Notes under the pieces: generated by a model | What the model saw: the letters and a program-made list of their open reading frames with translations, nothing else | The model's database searches: none | What the model was told of the DNA's origin: nothing | Assembly (NCBI GenBank): GCA_964532515.1 | Contig: CAZHKH010000014.1 | Location: 1 to 22,840 of the forward strand | DNA from: TMED161 sp964532515 | GTDB taxonomy: Bacteria; Fidelibacterota; Marinisomatia; SCGC-AAA003-L08; D37C17 | Reading direction: 5' to 3' | Length of the DNA: 22,840 bases | Shown here: piece after piece, positions 1 to 8,284 of the stretch | How positions within the stretch are numbered: the first letter of the stretch is position 1 | How the letters are laid out: each line of letters begins with the position of its first letter | Position numbers and translations under genes: made by a program

Positions 1-1289
1 CTCCATCAAAAGAAATTTTATCTGATGCTGAGTGTAATCAAAACTCAGGGAAAATAGACCTTAATAGAGTACGTATTTCAATTAATCCTATTGAAGAGTG
101 GAAACAAATGTATTCTGAGGCGTGGAGATTGCAACGTGATTTTTTCTGGGTGAAAAATATGTCAGGAATTAACTGGAAAAAAATTCATGATAGATACTAC
201 AAATTAATCAATAGAGTTTCAAGTAGATCAGAATTTTCTGATTTAGTTTGGGAAATGCAGGGAGAGCTTGGAACTTCACACTGCTATGAGTTTGGAGGAG
301 ATTACAAACCTAAAAGAAATTATAATATTGGACTTTTGGGTGCAGATCTAGAATTTGATAATGATAAAAAAGCTTATAAAATCAAGCACTTAGTTAAGGG
401 TGATGTTTGGTCAGGACATATGACCTCTCCACTATTTCGCCCAGGACTTAATGTAAAAGAAGGAATGTACATAAAGTCAATATCAGGAAATAAATTAAAT
501 AAATCTACATCTCCTAACATGCATCTAGTTAATCAAGTAAATAAAGATATTGAATTAATTATAGCTGATGAAGATAATAAAAATGATAGAGAAATAACTA
601 TAAGAACTATTCCTAATGAAAATGAATTGAGATATAGAGATTGGGTAGAGAAAAATAGAAACTATGTCCACAGAAAAACAAAAAACAAAGTGGGATATGT
701 TCATATTCCTGATATGAGTCCATGGGGATACTCTGAATTTCATAGATACTGGCTATCAGAGCTTCAATATGATTCCCTTATCGTTGATGTTAGATTTAAT
801 GGAGGTGGACATGTTTCTCAATTAATACTAGAAAAATTAGCAAGAAAACGACTAGGCTATGATATTACACGATGGATGGGAACTGAATCTTATCCAGGGG
901 ATTCAATCGCTGGTCCGACAATTGCCATTACAAATGAATATGCTGGGTCTGATGGTGATATTTTTAGTCACTCATTTAAACTGATGAATATCGGAAAATT
1001 AATCGGAAAGCGAACTTGGGGAGGAGTCATTGGAATTTGGCCTAGAAATTTACTGGTAGATGGGACTATCACTACTCAACCTGAATTTTCATTTTGGTTT
1101 AAAGATGTAGGCTGGGATGTAGAAAATTATGGAACTGATGTTAATATTGAAGTTGACATTACGCCAAAAGACTATTCAAAAGGAATTGACACTCAGTTAG
1201 ACCGTGGTATTAAAGAGATTTTATTGGAATTAAAGAAAAATCCAGTGATAAAACCAAATTTTGAAAATAAACCAAATTTATCTACTTAG
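1..1289 (+). CDS. Tricorn-type S41 serine protease, C-terminal part (5' end outside window)
   Basis: The reading frame is open from base 3 with no stop, so the gene begins upstream; the first internal ATG (108) is not a convincing start because family-like sequence precedes it. About 428 residues are visible. They match the C1, PDZ and C2 regions of tricorn peptidase, which trims oligopeptides left by larger proteases. All four active-site residues known from Thermoplasma tricorn have counterparts: the adjacent Ser-His in GTSHCYE (codons at 276 and 279), the nucleophile Ser in NEYAGSDGD (948) and Glu in DVENYGTD (1122). The Ser-to-Glu distance is 58 residues, the same as S965 to E1023 in tricorn. 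A PDZ-like stretch (about 400-620) lies between. GKRTWGGVIGI (about 1005-1037) is also typical. The beta-propeller half expected upstream cannot be seen, so location and full length are unknown. The gene converges on the subtilase with only two bases between stops. Confidence 0.88.
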   Translation, partial: PSKEILSDAECNQNSGKIDLNRVRISINPIEEWKQMYSEAWRLQRDFFWVKNMSGINWKKIHDRYYKLINRVSSRSEFSDLVWEMQGELGTSHCYEFGGDYKPKRNYNIGLLGADLEFDNDKKAYKIKHLVKGDVWSGHMTSPLFRPGLNVKEGMYIKSISGNKLNKSTSPNMHLVNQVNKDIELIIADEDNKNDREITIRTIPNENELRYRDWVEKNRNYVHRKTKNKVGYVHIPDMSPWGYSEFHRYWLSELQYDSLIVDVRFNGGGHVSQLILEKLARKRLGYDITRWMGTESYPGDSIAGPTIAITNEYAGSDGDIFSHSFKLMNIGKLIGKRTWGGVIGIWPRNLLVDGTITTQPEFSFWFKDVGWDVENYGTDVNIEVDITPKDYSKGIDTQLDRGIKEILLELKKNPVIKPNFENKPNLST

Positions 1290-1291
1290 TC

Positions 1292-3718
1292 TTAATTAGT
1301 ACCCAAGATTAAATTTACTAGAGCTAGTATATCAAGGATATTAACACTAGAATCTAGATTTAAATCAGATATTTCAAGTTGACATTCTTCTGGCTCAACT
1401 AATCCTAGTGCTATGTTAACAAGACCAGTTACATCAAGAATATTAAGCTGGGAATCTTGGTTGACATCACCTAACTCCCACCCTGCGCAAGCATCTTCAA
1501 TTATACTCAGATATATTGGAATTGTGATAAGTGAATTTTCATAATCATTAGTCTCAATTTGAAGATCATAATTATATTCTCCAGCAACTAAGCCCTGAGA
1601 AAAAATATCAAGAGATACCTCAGATACTTCTCCTGGAACAACTGTTCCTGAAAGAGGTGAAACTTCTAGCCATGAAGGCATTTTATTTATTAGTATTGAA
1701 TACTCATTCTGAACTAAAGAATAATTATAGCTTACTAAAAGCCCATTTCCACCAGAAGCATCCTGAATACCAATAGTCGAAGAATTAGTATCACCCTGCA
1801 TATTTCTATAGTTAAAAACTATGTCTCCAGTTGGATATAAAACCATTTGAAAATCATATATACTGCCCTCAAAATTTGTTGGCCAATGCTGTACATTATC
1901 AAACCAAACAACTATTCTTTCACTATTTGAGTGATAATAAACATACCCCTCACCAGAGCCCCCATCATTAACTGGGTTCAGGTCATCCCAAAATCCCATT
2001 ATAGCTGGTCTAGGTGCATTAGAGTCAGGTATTGCTGTATTATCCCAACTTGTATTATCCTCACCAAATCCAATCCAACCATTTGGGTTGACAATTAGAC
2101 TTGAGTAAGAATCATTAAAGAAAGGAAAATTAAAATCTAATTCTATTAACTCATCTGAAGCATAGTCATTATGATTAAAATTAATTATCGTTGATTCTGA
2201 ACTAATATCAATCCAAGAGTAATCAAAATTATCATCTGATGAACTTTTCCAAGAATAACCTTCTGAATCAATATCAAACTCTAAATCAGTTTCCCCTAAA
2301 TTTGCAATTACAAATACCTCTTGAATTGAGGATTCAGCTGCAAGCTCTAAATTAATTGATTCGATATCTACAAAAGCATCTGGGTTATAAAGTAAATTAA
2401 ATAAAGAGTTATAGGCATTTGTTATTCCATGTCCAGTTTGAGTATCAAAACCTGGAGATCCGATGTCAACTGAGCTTTGCTGCATTAATAGTCTAACATC
2501 ATACGCTGAAATATTGTTTGACTCAGACTTTATTAATCCTGCAATCCCCGCTGCCTGAGGACATGCTGATGAAGTGCCATTAAAAGTTGAGGTGTAGCCT
2601 CCATTCATTGTTGTTGTATGAATTCTAACTCCAGGAGCTAAAAAATCTAATCCTGAGCCGTAGTTACTTCCCCAAAAATTTTCACCATCACATGAAGAAG
2701 TACTTTTTCTTTCATTGCATGGAGAAAGAGCACCTACTGAGATACAATTTGAATAAGCAGATGGATAGCTTACAGATCCTGAATTATCATTTCCGCTGGC
2801 TGCAATAACAACCGTTCCATTTTCTGTCGCATAATTTATCACACTTTCTGTATAGCTAACATATCCACCACCACCAAGGCTCATGCTAATTACATCTGCC
2901 CCATTATCTGTAGCCCATTGAATGCCATTTGATATCCCTGTATCATCTCCATATCCACCGCTATCTAAAACCTTTACAGGCATAATCATACAATTCCAAC
3001 AAACACCTGCTATTCCACTTGAATTATTACCTTTAGCCGCTGCGATTCCTGCACATGAAGTTCCATGGCCTTGGTCATCGCTTGCATTGCTATTATTACT
3101 TATAAAGTTATACCCAGCAACAATCCGTCCATTAAATTCAGAGTGACTCGATACACCTGTATCAAGGATTGCAATTATTGATTGATTACTACCTGTTGAT
3201 ATATCCCATGCATCATTAGTATCTGTATCACAATCTGGGGTCCCTACATAAGATCCACTATAGCTAACAGCTTGACCGGTATTAGTATGTGCCCATTGAT
3301 CTGGATAATACTGATCATTAGGCTCTATATTAATCTGTTTTTTATAACTAGGTTCAACTTTATTTATTTGAGAAAATTGGAGAGTAGATTGTGCTATTTT
3401 ATCAAAATTAATTTTATCTTTAAATAAAACTTTATAGTATTGATGTAATGAAAAATCATGGTGTTGATCAGAAAAATTTTTATAATTTAAAAAAAGTGGA
3501 GTTATTGAAATAGCCCCCTGACTTTTTAAAAATTCTACAAAGCCTAAATCACTTTTAATATTAAATGGCTCCTGATATCCAAGTAATGGAGCTGAATCTT
3601 TATTTAATTTTATTACAATAATTTTTGAATCAATTTGATGATCTCCATACTGAATCCATCTTTCAGCAAATAAAATTGTAAATGATAACGTTAATAATAA
3701 TATAAATTTAATTTTCAT
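1292..3718 (-). CDS. Secreted subtilisin-like (S8) protease with C-terminal dockerin-type repeats
   Basis: This 808-residue protein starts with a signal peptide (about residues 1-18, hydrophobic, ending LFA). An inhibitor-like propeptide region (about 20-130) follows. The S8 catalytic domain spans about 140-440, with Asp186 in AILDTGVSSH, His218 in DDQGHGTSCAG, oxyanion Asn310 in AASGN and Ser383 in NGTSSACPQAAG. Downstream are a beta-rich region (about 450-535), a nidogen-like or jelly-roll-like segment (about 535-678, with NPNGWIGFG and MGFWDDLNP), and an Ig-like segment (about 680-738). The protein ends in two dockerin/EF-type repeats (about 749-772 and 784-807), each with a DxNxD calcium-loop pattern. 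It is probably exported and breaks down extracellular protein. The ATG overlaps the end of the acylase gene by 11 bases, which suggests translational coupling. Protease identity is certain; the naming of the accessory domains is inference from pattern. Confidence 0.95.
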   Translation of the reverse strand: MKIKFILLLTLSFTILFAERWIQYGDHQIDSKIIVIKLNKDSAPLLGYQEPFNIKSDLGFVEFLKSQGAISITPLFLNYKNFSDQHHDFSLHQYYKVLFKDKINFDKIAQSTLQFSQINKVEPSYKKQINIEPNDQYYPDQWAHTNTGQAVSYSGSYVGTPDCDTDTNDAWDISTGSNQSIIAILDTGVSSHSEFNGRIVAGYNFISNNSNASDDQGHGTSCAGIAAAKGNNSSGIAGVCWNCMIMPVKVLDSGGYGDDTGISNGIQWATDNGADVISMSLGGGGYVSYTESVINYATENGTVVIAASGNDNSGSVSYPSAYSNCISVGALSPCNERKSTSSCDGENFWGSNYGSGLDFLAPGVRIHTTTMNGGYTSTFNGTSSACPQAAGIAGLIKSESNNISAYDVRLLMQQSSVDIGSPGFDTQTGHGITNAYNSLFNLLYNPDAFVDIESINLELAAESSIQEVFVIANLGETDLEFDIDSEGYSWKSSSDDNFDYSWIDISSESTIINFNHNDYASDELIELDFNFPFFNDSYSSLIVNPNGWIGFGEDNTSWDNTAIPDSNAPRPAIMGFWDDLNPVNDGGSGEGYVYYHSNSERIVVWFDNVQHWPTNFEGSIYDFQMVLYPTGDIVFNYRNMQGDTNSSTIGIQDASGGNGLLVSYNYSLVQNEYSILINKMPSWLEVSPLSGTVVPGEVSEVSLDIFSQGLVAGEYNYDLQIETNDYENSLITIPIYLSIIEDACAGWELGDVNQDSQLNILDVTGLVNIALGLVEPEECQLEISDLNLDSSVNILDILALVNLILGTN

Positions 3719-5819
3719 TTCTTTCTCCAGGTCTGTATTTAGATTCTAAATTTTTTAATATATCTTCTTTATTAAACCAAACATCCTTTAATTCACGATT
3801 TGAAAATAGTAAAGACTGATCAGAATAATGCGGAGAATCTGTTCTCATTGTGGCTGCTCCATATTGGTGTATGCTCTTAGAGGAAATTTTTCCATTTTTA
3901 TCCCAAGAAGCAAACAAAATATATGAATCTCCTGCAAATGCTTCTAATTCTCCATTTCTTTTTAAATTACCATATATGGAATGCATAATATCTGGGCCTC
4001 CACCAAGACTTAAATTTCTATTCCCACGTATCATTCGATTTACTTTACCCCATGAAACATCAATTTCGCCATATTTTTTCTTTAATAGCTTTGCAGCTTT
4101 AATGAAATTATCAATTAATTCATTTTCTGAAATTTTCTCATAATAATCTTTTAAATATGGCTTTGTTGATAATATTGCAAGAGCTGCGCCTTTATTATCA
4201 GGGTCTGTATTTAAATCCCATTCTTTTAATACTTTCAAAGCTTCATCTATTGTAGGATCTTGGGTAGGTATGTCAGCTTGTAATATTTCATCTCTGTATT
4301 GTGCAATAGCTGAATGTTCTGAATATTTCATGTCAAATTTATATTTAAAAATATCATCTTGTGATATGACTGGATCCTCTCCAAACATTTCAAGTGCCCT
4401 AAGCGCACGGTTTGTCATAAACATTTCAATACCTAATTTATCTGGAAAATCATTAGAACTAGGATTGTCTGATCCATCTGTTGATTTAAAAGGTGTGCTA
4501 TTACAATTTTGTAAAAATCCCGATTCAGGATTATAAATCTTAGGTAGATATTCATAGTCCTCTAAATCACTCCATAATGATTCCGATGTGTCTCCAGGGA
4601 GATAATCCTTCCAATCATACTTGGAATTTCTATCTGGAAAGGCTGCATTGTAAATGTAAAAAATATTACCCTCCCTATCTGCATACATGCAATTCAAAGA
4701 GGGGAGATAACGAAGCTTGATAGCTGTTTCCCACTCTTCAAAATTTTTTGCCTTATTCATTTTAAACCATTGATCGATTTGTCTAATCTCATCCATCGCA
4801 GCATATCTTATTGCATAGACTCCATGATTAAGATCTAATACTGGTCCATGCACTGACCATCTAATTTTTTGATTGATATTAATATTAAATAATTTTAATA
4901 GTTTGATATTAATTGAAGAATCATAATCCTCGAAATCAAGCCACTTATCATCAAATAAATATTGACTATCATTATTAGGGTTAATTGTTAGCTCATATAT
5001 ATCAATTAAATCTGGTGCATTTAAGGTGTGTGCCCAACCCAAATTTTCATTGTGTCCAACAAAAACAACAGGTGACCCTGGCAGTGTCCCACCTACTATA
5101 TTCCAGCCTTCCTCACTATGTAAGTGAACTTCATACCATGCAATTGGACCATCCCATGGTTGATGAGCATTTACTAGAAGGAATGTCTCTTCTTCCTCAG
5201 TTCGATTGGGAGCAACTGCAAATGAATTTGATCCTAGTGGAGCGGTATCCCTCCATATTGTCTTTGGTAACTCTGGTTGAACTTTTAATTTTTTTGACTC
5301 ATATAAAAAATTAAAATAGTAATCTAATCCATATAGAAATTGGGTTCTAAAAACAAAACCTGAGACAATGTCTTCAGGAGTAATTGGATAAAGATCTTTA
5401 ACGACTTCATCTGGATGCAATACTGAATAATAATTTAATCCATCAATATATGCTTTAATAATTTGTTTTACATCATCACTAATTAAATTATCATATTTAT
5501 CTTCAACATTTTCTCTTACTCTCAATATGTTTGTCATATAATCCACAGGAGCCATTTTCATACCATAAACAGATGAAAGTTTTCCTCTAGTTTGTAAAAT
5601 TACATCTTGAATAGTTTTAAAATCATCTTCTGAATGTGCAAAAGCAAATCCAAATGCGACATCCTCATCTGTAACGCCATATATATGAGGAACGCCCCAA
5701 GAATCTCTTAATATCTCAACATCATATTTGCTGGCAATATTATAATCTATATTGCTAGATCCTAAAATAATTGTGAAATTTAAAAATAGAATCGCTTTTT
5801 TAATCATTTTATCCTTCAT
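3708..5819 (-). CDS. Penicillin/acyl-homoserine-lactone acylase-family Ntn hydrolase (S45)
   Basis: The 703-residue precursor has the layout of family S45 acylases, which cleave themselves into alpha and beta chains and hydrolyse amide bonds of penicillins, acyl-homoserine lactones or similar acyl amides. A short hydrophobic export signal (about 6-20) precedes the family motif DSWGVPHIYG (39-48). The predicted self-cleavage site is Gly196|Ser197 in PLGSNSFAVAPN, making Ser197 the N-terminal nucleophile of the beta chain. His219 falls at beta-23, as in PvdQ. GWAHTLN (261-267) and QNCNSTP (437-443, near the oxyanion Asn of penicillin acylase) also fit. It probably acts in the periplasm. The annotated ATG is at 5819, but the ATG at 5807 (fifth codon) is preceded by AAGGA and may be the real start, giving 699 residues. 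The substrate cannot be told from sequence. The last 11 bases overlap the subtilase start. Confidence 0.92.
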   Translation of the reverse strand: MKDKMIKKAILFLNFTIILGSSNIDYNIASKYDVEILRDSWGVPHIYGVTDEDVAFGFAFAHSEDDFKTIQDVILQTRGKLSSVYGMKMAPVDYMTNILRVRENVEDKYDNLISDDVKQIIKAYIDGLNYYSVLHPDEVVKDLYPITPEDIVSGFVFRTQFLYGLDYYFNFLYESKKLKVQPELPKTIWRDTAPLGSNSFAVAPNRTEEEETFLLVNAHQPWDGPIAWYEVHLHSEEGWNIVGGTLPGSPVVFVGHNENLGWAHTLNAPDLIDIYELTINPNNDSQYLFDDKWLDFEDYDSSINIKLLKLFNININQKIRWSVHGPVLDLNHGVYAIRYAAMDEIRQIDQWFKMNKAKNFEEWETAIKLRYLPSLNCMYADREGNIFYIYNAAFPDRNSKYDWKDYLPGDTSESLWSDLEDYEYLPKIYNPESGFLQNCNSTPFKSTDGSDNPSSNDFPDKLGIEMFMTNRALRALEMFGEDPVISQDDIFKYKFDMKYSEHSAIAQYRDEILQADIPTQDPTIDEALKVLKEWDLNTDPDNKGAALAILSTKPYLKDYYEKISENELIDNFIKAAKLLKKKYGEIDVSWGKVNRMIRGNRNLSLGGGPDIMHSIYGNLKRNGELEAFAGDSYILFASWDKNGKISSKSIHQYGAATMRTDSPHYSDQSLLFSNRELKDVWFNKEDILKNLESKYRPGERNEN

Positions 5820-5829
5820 TTTAATGATA

Positions 5830-5837
5830 CAAACATA
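5830..5837 (-). promoter_or_regulatory. Possible FCB-type -7 promoter element before the acylase gene
   Basis: On the minus strand the 71-base gap upstream of the acylase contains TATGTTTG, matching the TAnnTTTG element described for Bacteroidetes promoters. A TSS a few bases downstream would leave almost no leader before the ATG at 5819 but about 16 bases before the ATG at 5807. No well-spaced upstream TTTG element is seen, so this is weak evidence. The rest of the gap (5820-5890) is plain AT-rich sequence without a hairpin. Confidence 0.25.
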
Positions 5838-5890
5838 AAGTTTTTTTTAATGATAGAAAATAAAATACTTTTATCAAATTGTAACCTAAA

Positions 5891-6763
5891 TTAATTGTGA
5901 GGGATTGATCTATTTTTAAGAATTATAAAAATACCATAAATGCATAATGCTCCACCAATAGCAGTATTTAAACTGATTAATTCATTAAATAAGAAAAAAG
6001 CTATAATAGACGCAATAATAGGCTCTCCCAGTGGGACTGTCCCAACGATTGTTGGAGTAGTAAATTTTAGACAATAATAAAAAATATTGTGACCTAAAAT
6101 TGTTGGTACTAATGCAAGAAAAATAAATCCTACAATTTCTAATTTTTCAAAAACAACAAAAGTTTCTGTATAAAAACTACCAATTATAAATATCGTTAAG
6201 GCTGCTACTCCATATAGCATTCTTGTGTATTCTATAGTCCCTTCAGTATTTCTAACTTTTTCTGCAATTAAAAATGATATCCCTATGCATAGAGAGCATA
6301 AAACTGCATAAATATTTCCAAGAGTATATCTTGATGATAAATCAAAATTATTAATTAAAACTAATACTGTCCCAATTAGAGCTATACATAAACCAAAATA
6401 AATTATTTTTTTATAACTTCTCTTAAATAAAAGTATTTCAATTATTAATGTGAAAAATGGTGCCAAGGTGCCTAAAAAAGTAGCATTTGCAATTGTTGTA
6501 ATCTTAACAGCTTGATAAAAGAGGAGAAAGTGTATCCCTAATAATATTCCTGATAAAAAGGTTCTAATTTGATTAGAGCGAGAAAGACCTTTGAGGTTCT
6601 TAAAATAAAAAACAGAATATCCCCATAGAAATGATGCTGCAAGGAACATCCTCCAAAAGGAGATAATAGTTGCTGAAGAATTCAAGCTTCGTGCTATAAT
6701 TGGAGATAAACTTATTGATAATAAACCAAGAAATAATAAAGAAGTGATCCTAGGCTTATTCAT
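5891..6763 (-). CDS. EamA/DMT-superfamily membrane transporter
   Basis: This 290-residue, very hydrophobic protein has about ten membrane segments arranged as two EamA repeats (about 5-137 and 150-283), the standard size and layout for drug/metabolite-type transporters. Typical family stretches are TIANATFLGTLAPFFT in the first half and VPTILGHNIFYYCLKF followed by PLGEPIIASI in the second. Relatives export amino acids or other small metabolites or take up varied solutes; nothing here fixes the substrate. The ATG lies five bases after the stop of the fibronectin/dockerin gene, so it is very likely cotranscribed with the secreted proteins around it. A 71-base gap separates it from the acylase gene downstream. 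A second, only distantly similar EamA protein lies at 18066-18926. Confidence 0.9.
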   Translation of the reverse strand: MNKPRITSLLFLGLLSISLSPIIARSLNSSATIISFWRMFLAASFLWGYSVFYFKNLKGLSRSNQIRTFLSGILLGIHFLLFYQAVKITTIANATFLGTLAPFFTLIIEILLFKRSYKKIIYFGLCIALIGTVLVLINNFDLSSRYTLGNIYAVLCSLCIGISFLIAEKVRNTEGTIEYTRMLYGVAALTIFIIGSFYTETFVVFEKLEIVGFIFLALVPTILGHNIFYYCLKFTTPTIVGTVPLGEPIIASIIAFFLFNELISLNTAIGGALCIYGIFIILKNRSIPHN

Positions 6764-6768
6764 ACTTA

Positions 6769-8271
6769 CTAATTTAAAATCATACTAACTAGTAAAATAA
6801 TATCTTGAATATTGATTATTTGATCATTATTTATATCTGATGCCCATTCTTGTGAATTTGTGGGAATATCATAACCCATTATAAAATTAACAATCAAAAC
6901 AACATCAAGTACATCTAAAGAACTATCTTCATTTATATCTCCAATTTCATAGGAAGCATATCCTGTATCACAAATGAAATCAGAGTTTCCACAATCATTG
7001 ATTGCTTCAATACAATAGTTGTATTCAGTTTGAAAATCTATATATTCATCAATAAACTCTAAACTTGAATTTGAAGTCATAAAGGCAATCCACACACCAT
7101 CTCTATAAACTTTATATTCATCTGCATTTTCAGAGACATCCCAAGTAACAATAATAATATCTTCATATAAGCCATCTGTTGCATTTACATTTGTAGTATT
7201 ATATGCATCATTTTTAATATTTCCATCGTTACAAGAATATTCTGATTCACCACATTCTCCAAATGATGTTACGCAGTATTCATGTATTGTATTCTGACTT
7301 GCCCCATAATCAGAAAAATTAAATTCATCTGGTTGCAATGTAGTAATTAACTGTTCATCTCTATATAAATTATAACCAAAAATATCATCGCTATTATCTG
7401 GAGCATCCCATGTAATATTTACATAGTCACAATAATTGCCATCAGATGAAACAACATAGGTTGGGCTATCAGTAGATAAGCATGTGTAAAAAAATTGTAG
7501 TGTCACCTCATCAACTACATAATTATCTTCAGAGCCAACAATTGGCATAAGCATTCCTTCGCTCCATACTTCAGGAACAACATAGGTGTTGTCTGTATAT
7601 TCTATACTTAATTCATAATCTTCTGACCAGCTTCCATTTTCATCTCTCATCCCCATATAGGTTTCTGACCATAAGGGGAGATCATCACACTGGCCACCTC
7701 TTATAGTGACTCTAATCTCATTTACATATGTGTGTTCGGGAGGTGAGAAAGACCACCATGCTTCTCCCCAATAATCCAATGGATTGTACCAAGAATACCA
7801 ACCCAATTTTACGCAATCTGATGCTCCGTCAATGCAATCACAGGTATAGGATATCGCATCATCTTCTGTATATGTCCCATGAGTATTCCCTCCTTGCTTA
7901 ACTTCTACCCAATACTGTCTAGAATCATTTGGAAGTGAATAGGGCCTTTTTAATATCTTATAAATATCCTCAGAAACTATTTCTTGTAATATGTTGAATT
8001 CATTAGTTGGAAAAATTCGATGATAAGAGCCAAGGCCAATATTTAAATTTATTTCTGGAATTGTTGTGTTTATAATTGATAATAAACTATCGTCTAATAC
8101 ATCTAATTGAATTAAAATGAGCTCATCATACTCTACATCTGTTTTAATGAGTGACTCAATAGCACCTGCTTGCTTATAGGGCCTATCTATAGCTCTAGAA
8201 ACTTTAGAAGCAAAATTAAATGAGAGTAATATCAAAATTAAAATTAAATAATTTTTGTTTTTAATTATCAT
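6769..8271 (-). CDS. Secreted protein with two fibronectin-III-like domains and dockerin-type C-terminus
   Basis: The 500-residue product starts with a signal peptide (about 1-22: lysines, then LILILILLSF, then NFAS). Residues about 30-265 are rich in Trp and acidic residues, contain a Cys pair (CDC, 144-146), and match no family I recognise. Two fibronectin-III-like domains follow (about 269-350 and 356-438). Each has the VTWD/ITWD strand, a YxxYRD strand and a YxYC-type strand, and each carries a similar set of Cys residues that could form disulfides. The end holds two dockerin/EF-type repeats (about 443-466 and 477-499) with GDINEDSSLD and SDINNDQIIN loops. It is probably exported and surface-bound or released; no enzymatic motif is visible. 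It starts 13 bases after the lipoprotein stop and ends five bases before the transporter start, so it sits inside one operon. Confidence 0.85.
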   Translation of the reverse strand: MIIKNKNYLILILILLSFNFASKVSRAIDRPYKQAGAIESLIKTDVEYDELILIQLDVLDDSLLSIINTTIPEINLNIGLGSYHRIFPTNEFNILQEIVSEDIYKILKRPYSLPNDSRQYWVEVKQGGNTHGTYTEDDAISYTCDCIDGASDCVKLGWYSWYNPLDYWGEAWWSFSPPEHTYVNEIRVTIRGGQCDDLPLWSETYMGMRDENGSWSEDYELSIEYTDNTYVVPEVWSEGMLMPIVGSEDNYVVDEVTLQFFYTCLSTDSPTYVVSSDGNYCDYVNITWDAPDNSDDIFGYNLYRDEQLITTLQPDEFNFSDYGASQNTIHEYCVTSFGECGESEYSCNDGNIKNDAYNTTNVNATDGLYEDIIIVTWDVSENADEYKVYRDGVWIAFMTSNSSLEFIDEYIDFQTEYNYCIEAINDCGNSDFICDTGYASYEIGDINEDSSLDVLDVVLIVNFIMGYDIPTNSQEWASDINNDQIINIQDIILLVSMILN

Positions 8272-8284
8272 AAAATAAATATAA

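Noticed and set aside
1316..1329. Inverted repeat TACTAGAGCTAGTA near the tricorn/subtilase junction as a terminator
   Set aside because: The stem is short and AT-rich, has no T-run after it and lies inside the subtilase coding region.
4985..5314. Open frame of 109 codons on the plus strand inside the acylase gene
   Set aside because: It lies wholly opposite a strongly conserved S45 acylase and has no recognisable domain; it is a shadow frame.
5838..5850. T-run in the gap between the EamA and acylase genes as an intrinsic terminator
   Set aside because: It is an A-run on the strand being transcribed here and no GC-rich stem precedes it.
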